This document shows positions 8,317 to 16,037 of a stretch of DNA of 64,000 nucleotides, in pieces (position 1 is the stretch's first letter; the number at the start of each line of letters is the position of its first letter). Under the pieces are notes generated by a model that was given only the letters and a program-made list of their open reading frames with translations, was not told where the DNA came from and searched no databases. A program made the translations under genes and the position numbers. The DNA lies in assembly GCF_015477605.1 (NCBI RefSeq), contig NZ_JADLQX010000002.1, positions 310,001 through 374,000 of the forward strand. Direction: 5' to 3'. Source of the DNA: Nocardia amamiensis. Its GTDB lineage: Bacteria > Actinomycetota > Actinomycetes > Mycobacteriales > Mycobacteriaceae.

Positions 8317-8865
8317 TCACACCTTCCGCGCGTAGTGCCGGGCCGCTTTGGTGCGGTTGCCGCACGTGGCCATCGAGTGCCAGCGCCGGGTCCCGTTCTT
8401 CGAGGTGTCGTAGAAGAACAAGACGCATTCCGGGTGCGCGCACTGACGGATTCGGTCCGGCGCGGCGCGCAGTAGGTCCAACAGGTTGTCCGCGGCCAGC
8501 CAGGCGGGCAGCCAGGGTTTCTCGGGAACCTCCACCAGATCGGCGGGCCCCGACTCGGTGAGTGCGCGCCGGATCCGGCCGTGCGCCAGCACCTCGTTGA
8601 GCGCGTCCTGGGAACCATGCACGACCACGTCGTAGACGGCCGTGCGGGCGGCCAGCACCGCGGCCAGCGTGGCCTCGTCGGCGGTCGCTCGATCGGCAAG
8701 GCTCGCCGACGCCAGCCAGACGCGCAGTCCGGCGACGTCGGTGAGCAGATCCTGCGGTCCGTTCTCGATCCAGCGTGTGTTCAGCAGATCGAGCGCCAGG
8801 GGCTCACCGAGGTGGGGGCGTGGATCGGGCATGCCCGAGGGTATCGAGTCCGCGTCGGTGGGCAC
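8317..8865 (-). CDS. CGNR zinc-finger (ABATE domain) regulator
   Basis: 182 residues on the minus strand. The N-terminal part (GEPLALDLLNTRWIE...) is the ABATE/DUF1470 domain and the C-terminus is a CGNR zinc finger: CAHPECVLFFYDTSKNGTRRWHSMATCGNR, with Cys-x4-Cys and the final CGNR. Such proteins are thought to bind DNA as stress or detoxification regulators. It is divergent from a glyoxalase-fold gene, across a region with an inverted repeat, so it may control that cluster and itself. ATG 8832 (MPDPRPHLG) is an equally plausible start. Confidence 0.85.
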   Translation of the reverse strand: MPTDADSIPSGMPDPRPHLGEPLALDLLNTRWIENGPQDLLTDVAGLRVWLASASLADRATADEATLAAVLAARTAVYDVVVHGSQDALNEVLAHGRIRRALTESGPADLVEVPEKPWLPAWLAADNLLDLLRAAPDRIRQCAHPECVLFFYDTSKNGTRRWHSMATCGNRTKAARHYARKV

Positions 8866-8907
8866 CGCGACCGCCTCCCTTCTAACTAGTAAAATATATT
8901 TCAGTGG

Positions 8908-8937
8908 TTGACACGGGTGTCGCGATGTCAGTATGTT
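8908..8937 (+). promoter_or_regulatory. predicted sigma-70-type promoter for the VOC/PNPOx cluster
   Basis: TTGACA at 8908-8913 (perfect -35), an 18-base spacer, and TATGTT at 8932-8937 (-10). It lies about 50 bases before the ATG at 8988 in an unusually AT-rich stretch. Predicted by eye only. Confidence 0.55.
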
Positions 8938-8948
8938 CTAACCAATCA

Positions 8949-8965
8949 AACCGCTAAAGACGGTT
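8949..8965. promoter_or_regulatory. inverted repeat, candidate operator
   Basis: AACCG-CTAAAGA-CGGTT, a 5-base inverted repeat just downstream of the predicted -10 box and ahead of the GAGGAG ribosome-binding site (8975-8980). The position suits a repressor that blocks initiation, possibly the divergent CGNR protein. The link is an inference. Confidence 0.4.
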
Positions 8966-8987
8966 GAACATTCCGAGGAGGAACACC

Positions 8988-9449
8988 ATGACCGCAGTCG
9001 CCGCACCTCAGCTCGCTACCGGGCACATCGGCCTGAACGTCTCCGATCTGGATCGCTCGGTGGACTTCTATCGCCGCGCTCTCGGTTTCGAACAGCTCGC
9101 CGCGAGCACCGACGCCGAACGCCGCTGGGCCTTCCTCGGCGCGGACGGCAAGCTCGTCGTCACGCTGTGGGAGCAGAGCGACGGCACCTTCTCCACCGAA
9201 ACGCCCGGGCTGCACCATCTCTCGTTCCAGGTCGACACCATCGACCAGGTGCGCGCGGTGGAGCGGGTGCTGCGCGAGTTGTCGGTCGCCTTCGCCCACG
9301 ACGGAGTGGTGGCGCACGGTGAAGGCGTCGCCTCCGGCGGGATCTTCTTCACCGACCCCGACGGCATCCGGCTCGAGGTCTACGCGCCCAGCGGCGCCGA
9401 ATCCGCCCCTGCTCCCAGCGGCGCGGCCCCGACCTGCGGGTTCTTCTGA
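8988..9449 (+). CDS. VOC family (glyoxalase/extradiol-dioxygenase fold) protein
   Basis: 153 residues from ATG 8988, with GAGGAG 7 bases upstream. It has the two beta-alpha-beta-beta-beta units of a VOC protein: TGHIGLNVSDLDRSVDFYRRALGFE and a C-terminal FFTDPDGIRLEVYAP. Metal-ligand candidates are His in GHIGLNV, His in GLHHLSFQV and Glu in RLEVYAP. VOC proteins include glyoxalase I, fosfomycin-modifying enzymes and bleomycin-binding proteins; the substrate here is unknown. First gene of a three-gene cluster (VOC, PNPOx, NTF2-like). TTG 8964 was rejected because it lies upstream of the ribosome-binding site. Confidence 0.85.
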   Translation: MTAVAAPQLATGHIGLNVSDLDRSVDFYRRALGFEQLAASTDAERRWAFLGADGKLVVTLWEQSDGTFSTETPGLHHLSFQVDTIDQVRAVERVLRELSVAFAHDGVVAHGEGVASGGIFFTDPDGIRLEVYAPSGAESAPAPSGAAPTCGFF

Positions 9450-9481
9450 GCTCTCGGCCGCGACACGACAGGAGAAGTGTG

Positions 9482-10366
9482 ATGGAGCCGTTCCATGCCG
9501 GGGAGGTCGCCATCCAGCGCCGGATGGGCCAGGCGCACATCGCCGAGCGGGTCGGCCGCATGATCCGCCCCGAGATCCCAGCGGTCGCCGCCGGCTTCCT
9601 GGCCGAACAGCGGATGGTGGTGATCGCCGCCGCCGACGCGACGGGGCGGCTGTGGGCGAGCGAGCTGGTCGGTCCGCCGGGATTCGTGCACGCGGTCGAC
9701 GACCGGACGATCGCGGTCGGCGCCCGGCCCGCCGCGGCGGACCCGCTGCACGAGACGCTGACCCACCAGGCCGGCATCGGCATGATCGCCCTGCAACCGC
9801 AGCGGCGCAGGCGGATGCGGGTCAACGGCACATCGACGCCAGAGGATGGGGGCCTGCGCATTGTCACCGATCAGGTGTACTCGAACTGTCCGAAGTACAT
9901 CTCCCGCCGGGATATCGAGAGCTACACGCCGCAAGCCGCGGCGCAGGCGGCCCGGCGCAGCGGCGGACTCGACCGGGACCAGCAGGCCGCGGTGGCGGCG
10001 GCCGACACGTTCTTCGTCGCGACTGCCGACGCGGACGGCCACGTGGACGCCTCCCATCGCGGCGGGAATCCCGGCTTCCTGCAGGTGCTTTCGTCCACCC
10101 GGCTGCGCTGGCCGGATTACCGGGGCAATTCGATGTTCATGACGCTCGGGAACATCGAGGTGAATCCCCGGTGCGGAATCCTGATCCCGGATTGGGCCAC
10201 CGGGGCGGCCCTCCAGCTGACCGGCACCGCCGAACTGGTCTGGGCGCCGGAGACCTTCGCCACCGGCGCGCAGTGCTCCCTCGACTTCACCATCGAGGAA
10301 GTGGTCGAGCGGCGTGGGGGAGCGCTGCGCTGGGGAGCCGCCGAGCTCTCGCCCGTCAACCCGTGA
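9482..10366 (+). CDS. pyridoxamine 5'-phosphate oxidase-like flavoprotein
   Basis: 294 residues; ATG 9482 has GGAG at 9471-9474 upstream (GTG 9479 is an alternative). Residues about 150-260 carry the split-barrel flavin-binding domain, with HVDASHRGGNPGFLQVL and WPDYRGNSMFMTLGNIEVNPRCGILIPDW, a form seen in PNPOx-like proteins that bind FMN or F420. An N-terminal split-barrel-like half (about 30-120) also appears. Probable role: oxidoreductase acting on a small molecule, together with the adjacent VOC and NTF2-like proteins. The true substrate is not predictable. Confidence 0.8.
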   Translation: MEPFHAGEVAIQRRMGQAHIAERVGRMIRPEIPAVAAGFLAEQRMVVIAAADATGRLWASELVGPPGFVHAVDDRTIAVGARPAAADPLHETLTHQAGIGMIALQPQRRRRMRVNGTSTPEDGGLRIVTDQVYSNCPKYISRRDIESYTPQAAAQAARRSGGLDRDQQAAVAAADTFFVATADADGHVDASHRGGNPGFLQVLSSTRLRWPDYRGNSMFMTLGNIEVNPRCGILIPDWATGAALQLTGTAELVWAPETFATGAQCSLDFTIEEVVERRGGALRWGAAELSPVNP

Positions 10367-10393
10367 AATCTGTCTATGAGAAGGAGTCGTCCC

Positions 10394-10843
10394 ATGCGAC
10401 CTCCGCTACCGCCATTCGACGCGGCATCGGCCAGGCTCAAGGTGCAGGCCGCCGAAGACGCCTGGAACACCCGCGATCCCGAGCGGGTCGCCGCCGCGTA
10501 CACCGAGGACTCGGTGTGGCGTAACCGCGACGAGTTCTTCACCGGCCGTGACGCCATCGTCGAGTTCTTGACCAGGAAGTGGTCCACCGAGAACGGATAC
10601 GCGCTCCGCAAGGATCTGTGGGCATTCGAAGAAAACCGCATCGCCGTGCGTTTCCAGTACGAATGGCACGACGACTCGGGCCAATGGTGGCGCAGCTACG
10701 GCAACGAGCAGTGGGAGTTCGCGCCGGACGGGCTGATGTCCCGGCGTGAGGCCAGCATCAACGACGTCCGGATCGAGGAGGCCGACCGGCGCATCCTCGG
10801 GCCGCGCGAGCCGGGCGACGAGTCGGTGCTGCCGCAGCGGTAG
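10394..10843 (+). CDS. NTF2-like (DUF1348-type) small protein
   Basis: 149 residues from ATG 10394, with GGAG about 8 bases upstream. The sequence ([45 protein letters not shown]...) is a classic SnoaL/NTF2-like cone fold of the DUF1348 type, with the conserved RNRxEF and [12 protein letters not shown] motifs. Members bind or convert small hydrophobic molecules. It follows the PNPOx gene by 27 bases and is probably in the same transcription unit. Function unknown. Confidence 0.85.
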   Translation: MRPPLPPFDAASARLKVQAAEDAWNTRDPERVAAAYTEDSVWRNRDEFFTGRDAIVEFLTRKWSTENGYALRKDLWAFEENRIAVRFQYEWHDDSGQWWRSYGNEQWEFAPDGLMSRREASINDVRIEEADRRILGPREPGDESVLPQR

Positions 10844-10924
10844 GGATCCCGGACGCCACCGCCGCATCGTCCGGTGCGGCGGTGGCGAGGCGCGTTCGGT
10901 CGCCGTCGCGTCGAGCGAAGGCGG

Positions 10925-12334
10925 TCAGGCCGCCGCGACGTGCTGCTCGGCTCCGGCCGGGTCGACGTCTGCCCGCTGCCGGTGCAGCAGCCCGAACGCG
11001 ACCAGTCCGAACGTGACGCCCACCGCGGCCGCGACCGCGAAGGCCGCGTCCAGCCCGGCGACGAAGTTCGGCAACGTCATCGGCTGCTCGGCGCCGGCGA
11101 CGCCGCGGAACACGGTACCGAGCACCGCGACGCCCAGCGCCAGCCCCAGCTGCCGGGCGGTGTTCACCGCGCCCGCCGCGGTGCCGCCCTGCTGCGGCGG
11201 CGCCGCCGCCATGCCGACCGACACCAGCGCGGGCGCGTTGACGCCGATCCCGACGCCGATCACCGCGAAACCGGGAATCAGGGCCACCCAGGAGGATCCG
11301 GCGCCGATCAGCGTGAGCAGCCAGGTACCCAGACCGACCACCACCAAGCCCGCGCCGACGGTCCACTTCGGCGCCACGTCATGCAGCAGCCGCCCGAACG
11401 CACCCGCCACCACGAACGAGGTAGCGGCCATCGGCAGCATCGCGAGACCTGCCCCCAGCGGCGACATGTGCAGGTGCTGCTGCAGCCACAGCGAGATCAG
11501 CGGCATGCTGGCGAAGGCGGCGAAGGTCTGTCCGGAGGCGCCGAGCAGCGTGGCGCCGAGATCTCGGTTGCGTAGCAGCGCCGGCGGGAACATCGGCGCG
11601 GCGCCGCGAGATTCGACGAGACCGAAGACCAGCGTCGCGGCGGCGCCGAGCGCGAGCGCGGTGATCGCGGCCGCGTCGGTCCAGCCGTGCTCGCCGCCGC
11701 GGATGACGCCGTAGGTGATCGCCGTCGCCGCGGTCGCGAAGGCGAGCATGCCGGGCACATCCACCGGCCGGTCCGCCCGGCGGCGCGAGGGCGGGAACAC
11801 GGTGGCGGTCAACCCGATCGCCAGCACCGCTATCGGCAGGTTGACGAAGAAGATCCAGCGCCAGGACAGTACCTCGGTGAGAACCCCGCCGAGCACGACT
11901 CCGATTCCGGCGGCCGCACCGGAGACCGCGCCCCAGATGCCGAAGGCCACGCTGCGATCGCGACCGGTGTAGGTCGCGTGCAGCAGCGAGAGCGTCGTCG
12001 CGAACATGGCCGCGCCGCCGACGCCTTGCAGCGCCCGGGCCGCGACGAGGCTCGCCGCGGATTCGGCGACACCGCACACGAGCGACGCGACCGCGAAGAC
12101 GGCGAGTCCGCCGAGATACGCGCGCTCGGCCCCCACCCGGTCGGCGAGCGAGCCGAATACCAGCAGCAACGCTGCCAGCGCCAGCGCGTAGCCGTCCACC
12201 ACCCACTGCAAGCCGGACAATCCGGTGCCGAGATCAGCGGCGATGTCGGGCAGCGCGACGTTCACGATGGTGACGTCGATGAGCAGCATGAGCGTGCCCA
12301 GGCACGCGGCGAACAGAGGGAGCCATTTCCTCAC
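10925..12334 (-). CDS. MFS multidrug efflux transporter, DHA2 (14-TM) type
   Basis: 469 residues on the minus strand. The N-terminus (WLPLFAACLGTLMLLIDVTIVNVALPDIA) contains motif D1 (LxxxDxTIVNVALP), and GSLADRVGAERAYLGG is motif A; together with about 14 hydrophobic spans this places it in the DHA2 drug/proton antiporters (EmrB/QacA-like). GTG 12334 is preferred to GTG 12346 because GGAGG lies five bases before it. The gene is divergent from a double Lrp-type regulator, with paired direct repeats between them. Drug specificity cannot be inferred. Confidence 0.9.
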   Translation of the reverse strand: MRKWLPLFAACLGTLMLLIDVTIVNVALPDIAADLGTGLSGLQWVVDGYALALAALLLVFGSLADRVGAERAYLGGLAVFAVASLVCGVAESAASLVAARALQGVGGAAMFATTLSLLHATYTGRDRSVAFGIWGAVSGAAAGIGVVLGGVLTEVLSWRWIFFVNLPIAVLAIGLTATVFPPSRRRADRPVDVPGMLAFATAATAITYGVIRGGEHGWTDAAAITALALGAAATLVFGLVESRGAAPMFPPALLRNRDLGATLLGASGQTFAAFASMPLISLWLQQHLHMSPLGAGLAMLPMAATSFVVAGAFGRLLHDVAPKWTVGAGLVVVGLGTWLLTLIGAGSSWVALIPGFAVIGVGIGVNAPALVSVGMAAAPPQQGGTAAGAVNTARQLGLALGVAVLGTVFRGVAGAEQPMTLPNFVAGLDAAFAVAAAVGVTFGLVAFGLLHRQRADVDPAGAEQHVAAA

Positions 12335-12351
12335 AGGAGCCTCCACGGCGG

Positions 12352-12390
12352 ATCGAATGATTTCGACGCCAAGCGTGCGGTAATCGAATG
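12352..12390. promoter_or_regulatory. paired direct repeats between efflux pump and Lrp-type regulator
   Basis: ATCGAATG occurs at 12352-12359 and again at 12383-12390, a centre-to-centre distance of 31 bases (three DNA turns). TTCGA at 12362-12366 also mirrors TCGAA at 12384-12388. Lrp-type proteins often bind repeated sites on one DNA face, so these are candidate operators for the divergent regulator. Confidence 0.4.
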
Positions 12391-12431
12391 CATCCCCCTA
12401 GCCGGAGGGCGATCTGCGCTAGATTCCTCCC

Positions 12432-13454
12432 ATGCGCCGCAATGACTCAGGGGAATCCTCCGTGCTCGATGTGCTGGACAAGCAGATCATGCACGCGCTG
12501 GCGCAGGACGCCCGGATCTCGTTCGCCAAGCTCGGCGGCATCCTCGGGGTCTCCGAACAGACGGTGGCCCGGCGCTATCGCGCGCTGCGCGAACGGGGAA
12601 TCCTGCATGTGGCGGGGCAGGTGAACGCGGTTCCGCTCGGGCACACGCGCTGGATGCTGCGGTTGAAATCGACGCCGGACAAGGCGCTGCGGCTGGCCGA
12701 GTCGCTGGCCAGGTTTCCGGATGTGAGCTGGGTGACCTTGCTGTCCACCGGATCCGAGGTGACCTGTGTGTGCCGGCCGCGCTCGGTCGAACGGCGCGAC
12801 GCGCTGCTGCTGCACATCCTGCCGCGCGCTCCGCAGGTGCTCGAGCTGACCGCGCACGAGGTGATCCATCGGTTTCCGCTCGACGAGGAGTGGCCGCGCT
12901 ACCGGCATTTGTTCACCGCCGCTCAACTCGAGGAGTTGGGTCCGGCCCGGTTCCGTCCGGCGAATGCGGGACCGGACGCGCCGGTGGGCTTGTCCCCGGC
13001 GGACGAGGCGATGCTCGCGCTGCTCGCGCGGGACGGGCGTGCGCCGTATGCCCAGCTCGCGGCCGAAACCGGATGGTCGGCGCCCCGGGTCGCGCGACGC
13101 ATGGCCGAGCTGATGGCGGCCGGGGTGCTCTACTTCGACCTCGACGTCGCGATCGAGCGGATGGGCTACGGCGTGCGCGGTGCGCTGTGGTTGCGTGTGC
13201 GTCCGGCCGATCTGGACGCGGTGGGGCGGGCGATGGCGGCGCATCCCGAGATCGTCTACGTGGCCGCAACCACGGGGTCGTTCAATCTGATGGCGTCGAT
13301 CATCTGCCGCGACACCGCGCACCTTTACCGGTATGTCACCCAGGGGCTCGGTGCGCTGGACGGGATCACCGGCCTCGAGGTGGCGCCCTCGCTGCGGGTG
13401 TTCAAGCAGGCGCAGACGCTGCTGGATACCGATCGGATCGCCCTGGTGCGGTGA
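12432..13454 (+). CDS. Lrp/AsnC family regulator with two tandem Lrp units
   Basis: 340 residues, about twice a typical Lrp (150-160). Residues about 12-70 are a winged helix-turn-helix (LDVLDKQIMHALAQDARISFAKLGGILGVSEQTVARRYRALRERGIL). A second HTH lies at about 185-240 (LSPADEAMLALLARDGRAPYAQLAAETGWSAPRVARRMAELMAAG), and each is followed by a RAM/AsnC ligand-binding segment, so the chain probably folds as an internal dimer. It is divergent from the DHA2 pump and is probably its regulator; effector unknown. Confidence 0.85.
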   Translation: MRRNDSGESSVLDVLDKQIMHALAQDARISFAKLGGILGVSEQTVARRYRALRERGILHVAGQVNAVPLGHTRWMLRLKSTPDKALRLAESLARFPDVSWVTLLSTGSEVTCVCRPRSVERRDALLLHILPRAPQVLELTAHEVIHRFPLDEEWPRYRHLFTAAQLEELGPARFRPANAGPDAPVGLSPADEAMLALLARDGRAPYAQLAAETGWSAPRVARRMAELMAAGVLYFDLDVAIERMGYGVRGALWLRVRPADLDAVGRAMAAHPEIVYVAATTGSFNLMASIICRDTAHLYRYVTQGLGALDGITGLEVAPSLRVFKQAQTLLDTDRIALVR

Positions 13455-13511
13455 TCGCGCGGCGTTTGCCGAGGAGGCCGGGACGGTGGGGTGTGTCGGC
13501 GGGCGCGTCGC

Positions 13512-13539
13512 TTGACTCGAACATCTGTTCGTCTAGTGT
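13512..13539 (+). promoter_or_regulatory. recA promoter with embedded LexA SOS box
   Basis: TCGAACATCTGTTCGT at 13517-13532 matches the actinobacterial SOS box TCGAAC-N4-GTTCGA with one mismatch. It overlaps a possible -35 TTGACT (13512-13517) and lies just before a possible -10 TAGTGT (13534-13539), a position where LexA would block polymerase. It is about 90 bases upstream of the recA ATG. Confidence 0.75.
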
Positions 13540-13623
13540 TGGCGACAGAACTTGTCGGTGCCGCGCTCTACTGTAGGCGCCAACCACAGAACGAGACTCA
13601 CCCGTCGAAAAGGGGATCAGGAC

Positions 13624-14664
13624 ATGGCACCACAGGCGTACGACCGGGACAAGGCGCTCGAGCTCGCGCTGGCCCAGGTGGAGAAGAGCTTCGGCAAGGG
13701 CGCCGTCATGCGCCTCGGCGAGGAGGCGCGCCAGCCCATCTCGGTGATCCCCACCGGTTCGATCGCCCTCGACGTCGCGCTGGGCATCGGCGGCCTGCCG
13801 CGCGGCCGCATCGTCGAGATCTACGGTCCGGAATCCTCGGGTAAGACCACCGTCGCGCTGCACGCGGTGGCCAACGCGCAGGCCGCGGGCGGTGTGGCGG
13901 CGTTCATCGACGCCGAGCACGCGCTCGACCCCGACTACGCCCGCAAGCTCGGCGTCGATACCGACGCGCTGCTCGTCTCCCAGCCCGACACCGGTGAGCA
14001 GGCGCTGGAGATCGCCGACATGCTGGTGCGCTCCGGCGCCATCGACATCATCGTCATCGACTCGGTGGCCGCGCTGGTGCCGCGCGCGGAGATCGAGGGC
14101 GAAATGGGCGACAGCCACGTCGGTCTGCAGGCCCGCCTGATGAGCCAGGCGCTGCGGAAGATGACCAGCGCGCTGAACAACTCCGGCACCACCGCGATCT
14201 TCATCAACCAGCTGCGCGAGAAGATCGGCGTGATGTTCGGCTCGCCGGAGACCACCACCGGCGGTAAGGCGTTGAAGTTCTACGCGTCGGTGCGCCTGGA
14301 CGTGCGCCGCATCGAGACGCTCAAGGACGGCAGCGACGCGGTGGGCAACCGCACCCGCGTGAAGGTCGTGAAGAACAAGGTCTCGCCGCCGTTCAAGCAG
14401 GCCGAGTTCGACATCCTCTACGGGCACGGCATCTCCAAGGAGGGCTCGCTCATCGACATGGGCGTGGAGCAGGGCTTCATCCGTAAGTCCGGCTCCTGGT
14501 ACACCTACGAGGGCGATCAGCTCGGTCAGGGCAAGGAGAACGCCCGCAAGTTCCTGCTGGAGAACGTCGACGTCCGCGACGAGATCGAGAAGAAGATCAA
14601 GGAAAAGCTCGGCATCGGCGCCGACGTGACGGCCGACGCTGCCGAGGTGCCCGCCGATTTCTGA
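13624..14664 (+). CDS. recA: recombinase RecA
   Basis: 346 residues from ATG 13624 ([18 protein letters not shown]). It has the Walker A motif GPESSGKTT at 68-76, the Walker B segment [12 protein letters not shown], and the DNA-binding loop L2 (around [21 protein letters not shown]). RecA forms filaments on single-stranded DNA, drives strand exchange and stimulates LexA self-cleavage. Unlike M. tuberculosis RecA, there is no intein: the chain runs unbroken at normal length. It is under an SOS box and is followed 4 bases later by recX. The longer frame from 13552 covers the promoter leader and was rejected. Confidence 0.98.
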   Translation: MAPQAYDRDKALELALAQVEKSFGKGAVMRLGEEARQPISVIPTGSIALDVALGIGGLPRGRIVEIYGPESSGKTTVALHAVANAQAAGGVAAFIDAEHALDPDYARKLGVDTDALLVSQPDTGEQALEIADMLVRSGAIDIIVIDSVAALVPRAEIEGEMGDSHVGLQARLMSQALRKMTSALNNSGTTAIFINQLREKIGVMFGSPETTTGGKALKFYASVRLDVRRIETLKDGSDAVGNRTRVKVVKNKVSPPFKQAEFDILYGHGISKEGSLIDMGVEQGFIRKSGSWYTYEGDQLGQGKENARKFLLENVDVRDEIEKKIKEKLGIGADVTADAAEVPADF

Positions 14665-14668
14665 GCCG

Positions 14669-15517
14669 ATGCACGGCCGGCGCTCGCCCGGGGAGGGGCC
14701 GGCCGCTCCCCGGCAGCCGCGGTCGGACGCGGTGCAGGAGATGCGGCGTCGGCTGGAAGAACTCTTGGCCGCCTCCGGTCGGCCGGCCGACGTGTTGCCC
14801 GGCGAGCAGGCACCCGAGCCGGTCCGGCGAGCCGAAGGTGGTTCGGTTGCGCCGGACACCATGGGAACCCGGTCGAACACGTCCGATCCGCAGCGGGCGC
14901 GTTCGACCGGGTCCCGTCGCGGTCGCCGGGTTGGGAGAGGGTCCACGGGCCCGTGGACGGCCGACTCCGGGAACTCTGCAAGCCCCCCGTCGAATCCGGT
15001 GGCGGCCGGATCCGAAGGCGGGACGGTCGAGCAGGCGAAAGAGGTGTGTCTTCGCCTGCTCGCCGTCCGGGCGCGCAGTCGAGCGGAGCTGGCTCGGCGC
15101 CTGGCCGCCAGGGGGTACGCGCCCGAAGTGAGCGAACGGGCGCTCGATCGCCTGACCGAGGTCGGTCTCGTCGACGACGCCGCCTTCGCCGAGCAGTGGG
15201 TGCACTCCCGCCACACCTTCTCCGGCAAAGGAAAACAGGCGCTGGCTCAGGAACTCCGGCGCAAAGGCGTCGCGCAATCGGATGCCGTGTCCGCTCTCGC
15301 GGGGATCACCGCCGACGACGAGGAATCTCGCGCCGCCGACCTGGTCCGCCGCAAAATGCGGTCCCTCCCGCGAGACCTGGACCACGACAAGGCGGTCCGG
15401 CGTCTCGTCGGCATGCTCGCCCGACGTGGCTACAGCCAGTCCACGGCCTACCGTGTGGTCAAGGCGGCGCTGGCCGACCAGGGCGTCGAGAGCGATCTCA
15501 TCGACCCCATCGACTGA
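14669..15517 (+). CDS. recX: RecX regulatory protein with long disordered N-terminal extension
   Basis: 282 residues, starting ATG 14669 only 4 bases after the recA stop. Residues about 118-282 are the RecX domain of three-helix repeats (EVCLRLLAVRARSRAELARRLAARGY, then VSERALDRLTEVGLVDDAAFAEQWV). RecX caps RecA filaments and limits their activity. The first ~115 residues are rich in Arg, Gly, Pro and Ser with no apparent fold; mycobacterial RecX is about 174 residues. Downstream in-frame GTG codons (for example near 14731) could shorten the protein, but none has a better ribosome-binding site. Coupling to recA is evident from spacing. Confidence 0.92.
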   Translation: MHGRRSPGEGPAAPRQPRSDAVQEMRRRLEELLAASGRPADVLPGEQAPEPVRRAEGGSVAPDTMGTRSNTSDPQRARSTGSRRGRRVGRGSTGPWTADSGNSASPPSNPVAAGSEGGTVEQAKEVCLRLLAVRARSRAELARRLAARGYAPEVSERALDRLTEVGLVDDAAFAEQWVHSRHTFSGKGKQALAQELRRKGVAQSDAVSALAGITADDEESRAADLVRRKMRSLPRDLDHDKAVRRLVGMLARRGYSQSTAYRVVKAALADQGVESDLIDPID

Positions 15518-15602
15518 TGGTGCGGCGGGCAGCCGCCGATGGGACGAGTGTTGTGCTCAGCTCGACGCAATACTCGATGCGGCAAGCCGCTCGATCCCGC
15601 GT

Positions 15603-16037
15603 TCATGGCTCGCCGTAGAGCTTCTCTCCGGCGAGCTTGCGCCGCTCCAGTCCGCGCAGGATCTCCCGCACCGTGTCCAGGTTCAGATCGTCCAAGCGCT
15701 TGAACCGGATACAGGACTTCCCGCAGCTGACGTTCCCGAGCCGGTCGGCGTACCGCTCCGCCATGTACTCTCCGGCCTCCAGTGCCGAAATATAGAGCGA
15801 CACATAGTTCTTGCGTGCAGCCAGCGCTACCACCGGCCATTCGCCCGGTTCCTTCATGCTCTTGGACTGGTACGGAATCATCCCGTACCCCAGCATGGGC
15901 GCACCCATTCCCTCGGTGAGCACCGCTTCGAAAGTCGGTGCGCTGGAGCGGATCACCACGTCCAGCGCACGCAACTCCGAAGCCCGGTCACCCGCCGCGG
16001 CAAGGAACCGTTCGAATTCCGGCTCGTCGATGCTCAC
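15603..16037 (-). CDS. DUF1801 (YdhG-like) domain protein
   Basis: 144 residues on the minus strand, from GTG 16037. The gene overlaps the gluD stop (GTGA) and is probably translated with the gluBCD operon. The sequence SSAPTFEAVLTEGMGAPMLGYGMIPYQSKS and FVALAARKNYVSLYISA-type core is the DUF1801/YdhG fold, with the typical CGKSCIRFKRLDDL ending. These proteins have a frataxin-like fold; some are linked to iron or redox homeostasis. A link to glutamate transport is only positional. The longer frame reaching 16832 is a run-through of permease antisense sequence and was rejected. Confidence 0.8.
   Translation of the reverse strand: MSIDEPEFERFLAAAGDRASELRALDVVIRSSAPTFEAVLTEGMGAPMLGYGMIPYQSKSMKEPGEWPVVALAARKNYVSLYISALEAGEYMAERYADRLGNVSCGKSCIRFKRLDDLNLDTVREILRGLERRKLAGEKLYGEP

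Noticed and set aside
13552..13574. Second recA promoter (TTGTCG ... TACTGT)
   Set aside because: The spacer is only 11 bases, too short for a sigma-70-type promoter.
13624..14664. Intein in recA
   Set aside because: Checked because M. tuberculosis recA has one; here the chain is continuous at 346 residues.
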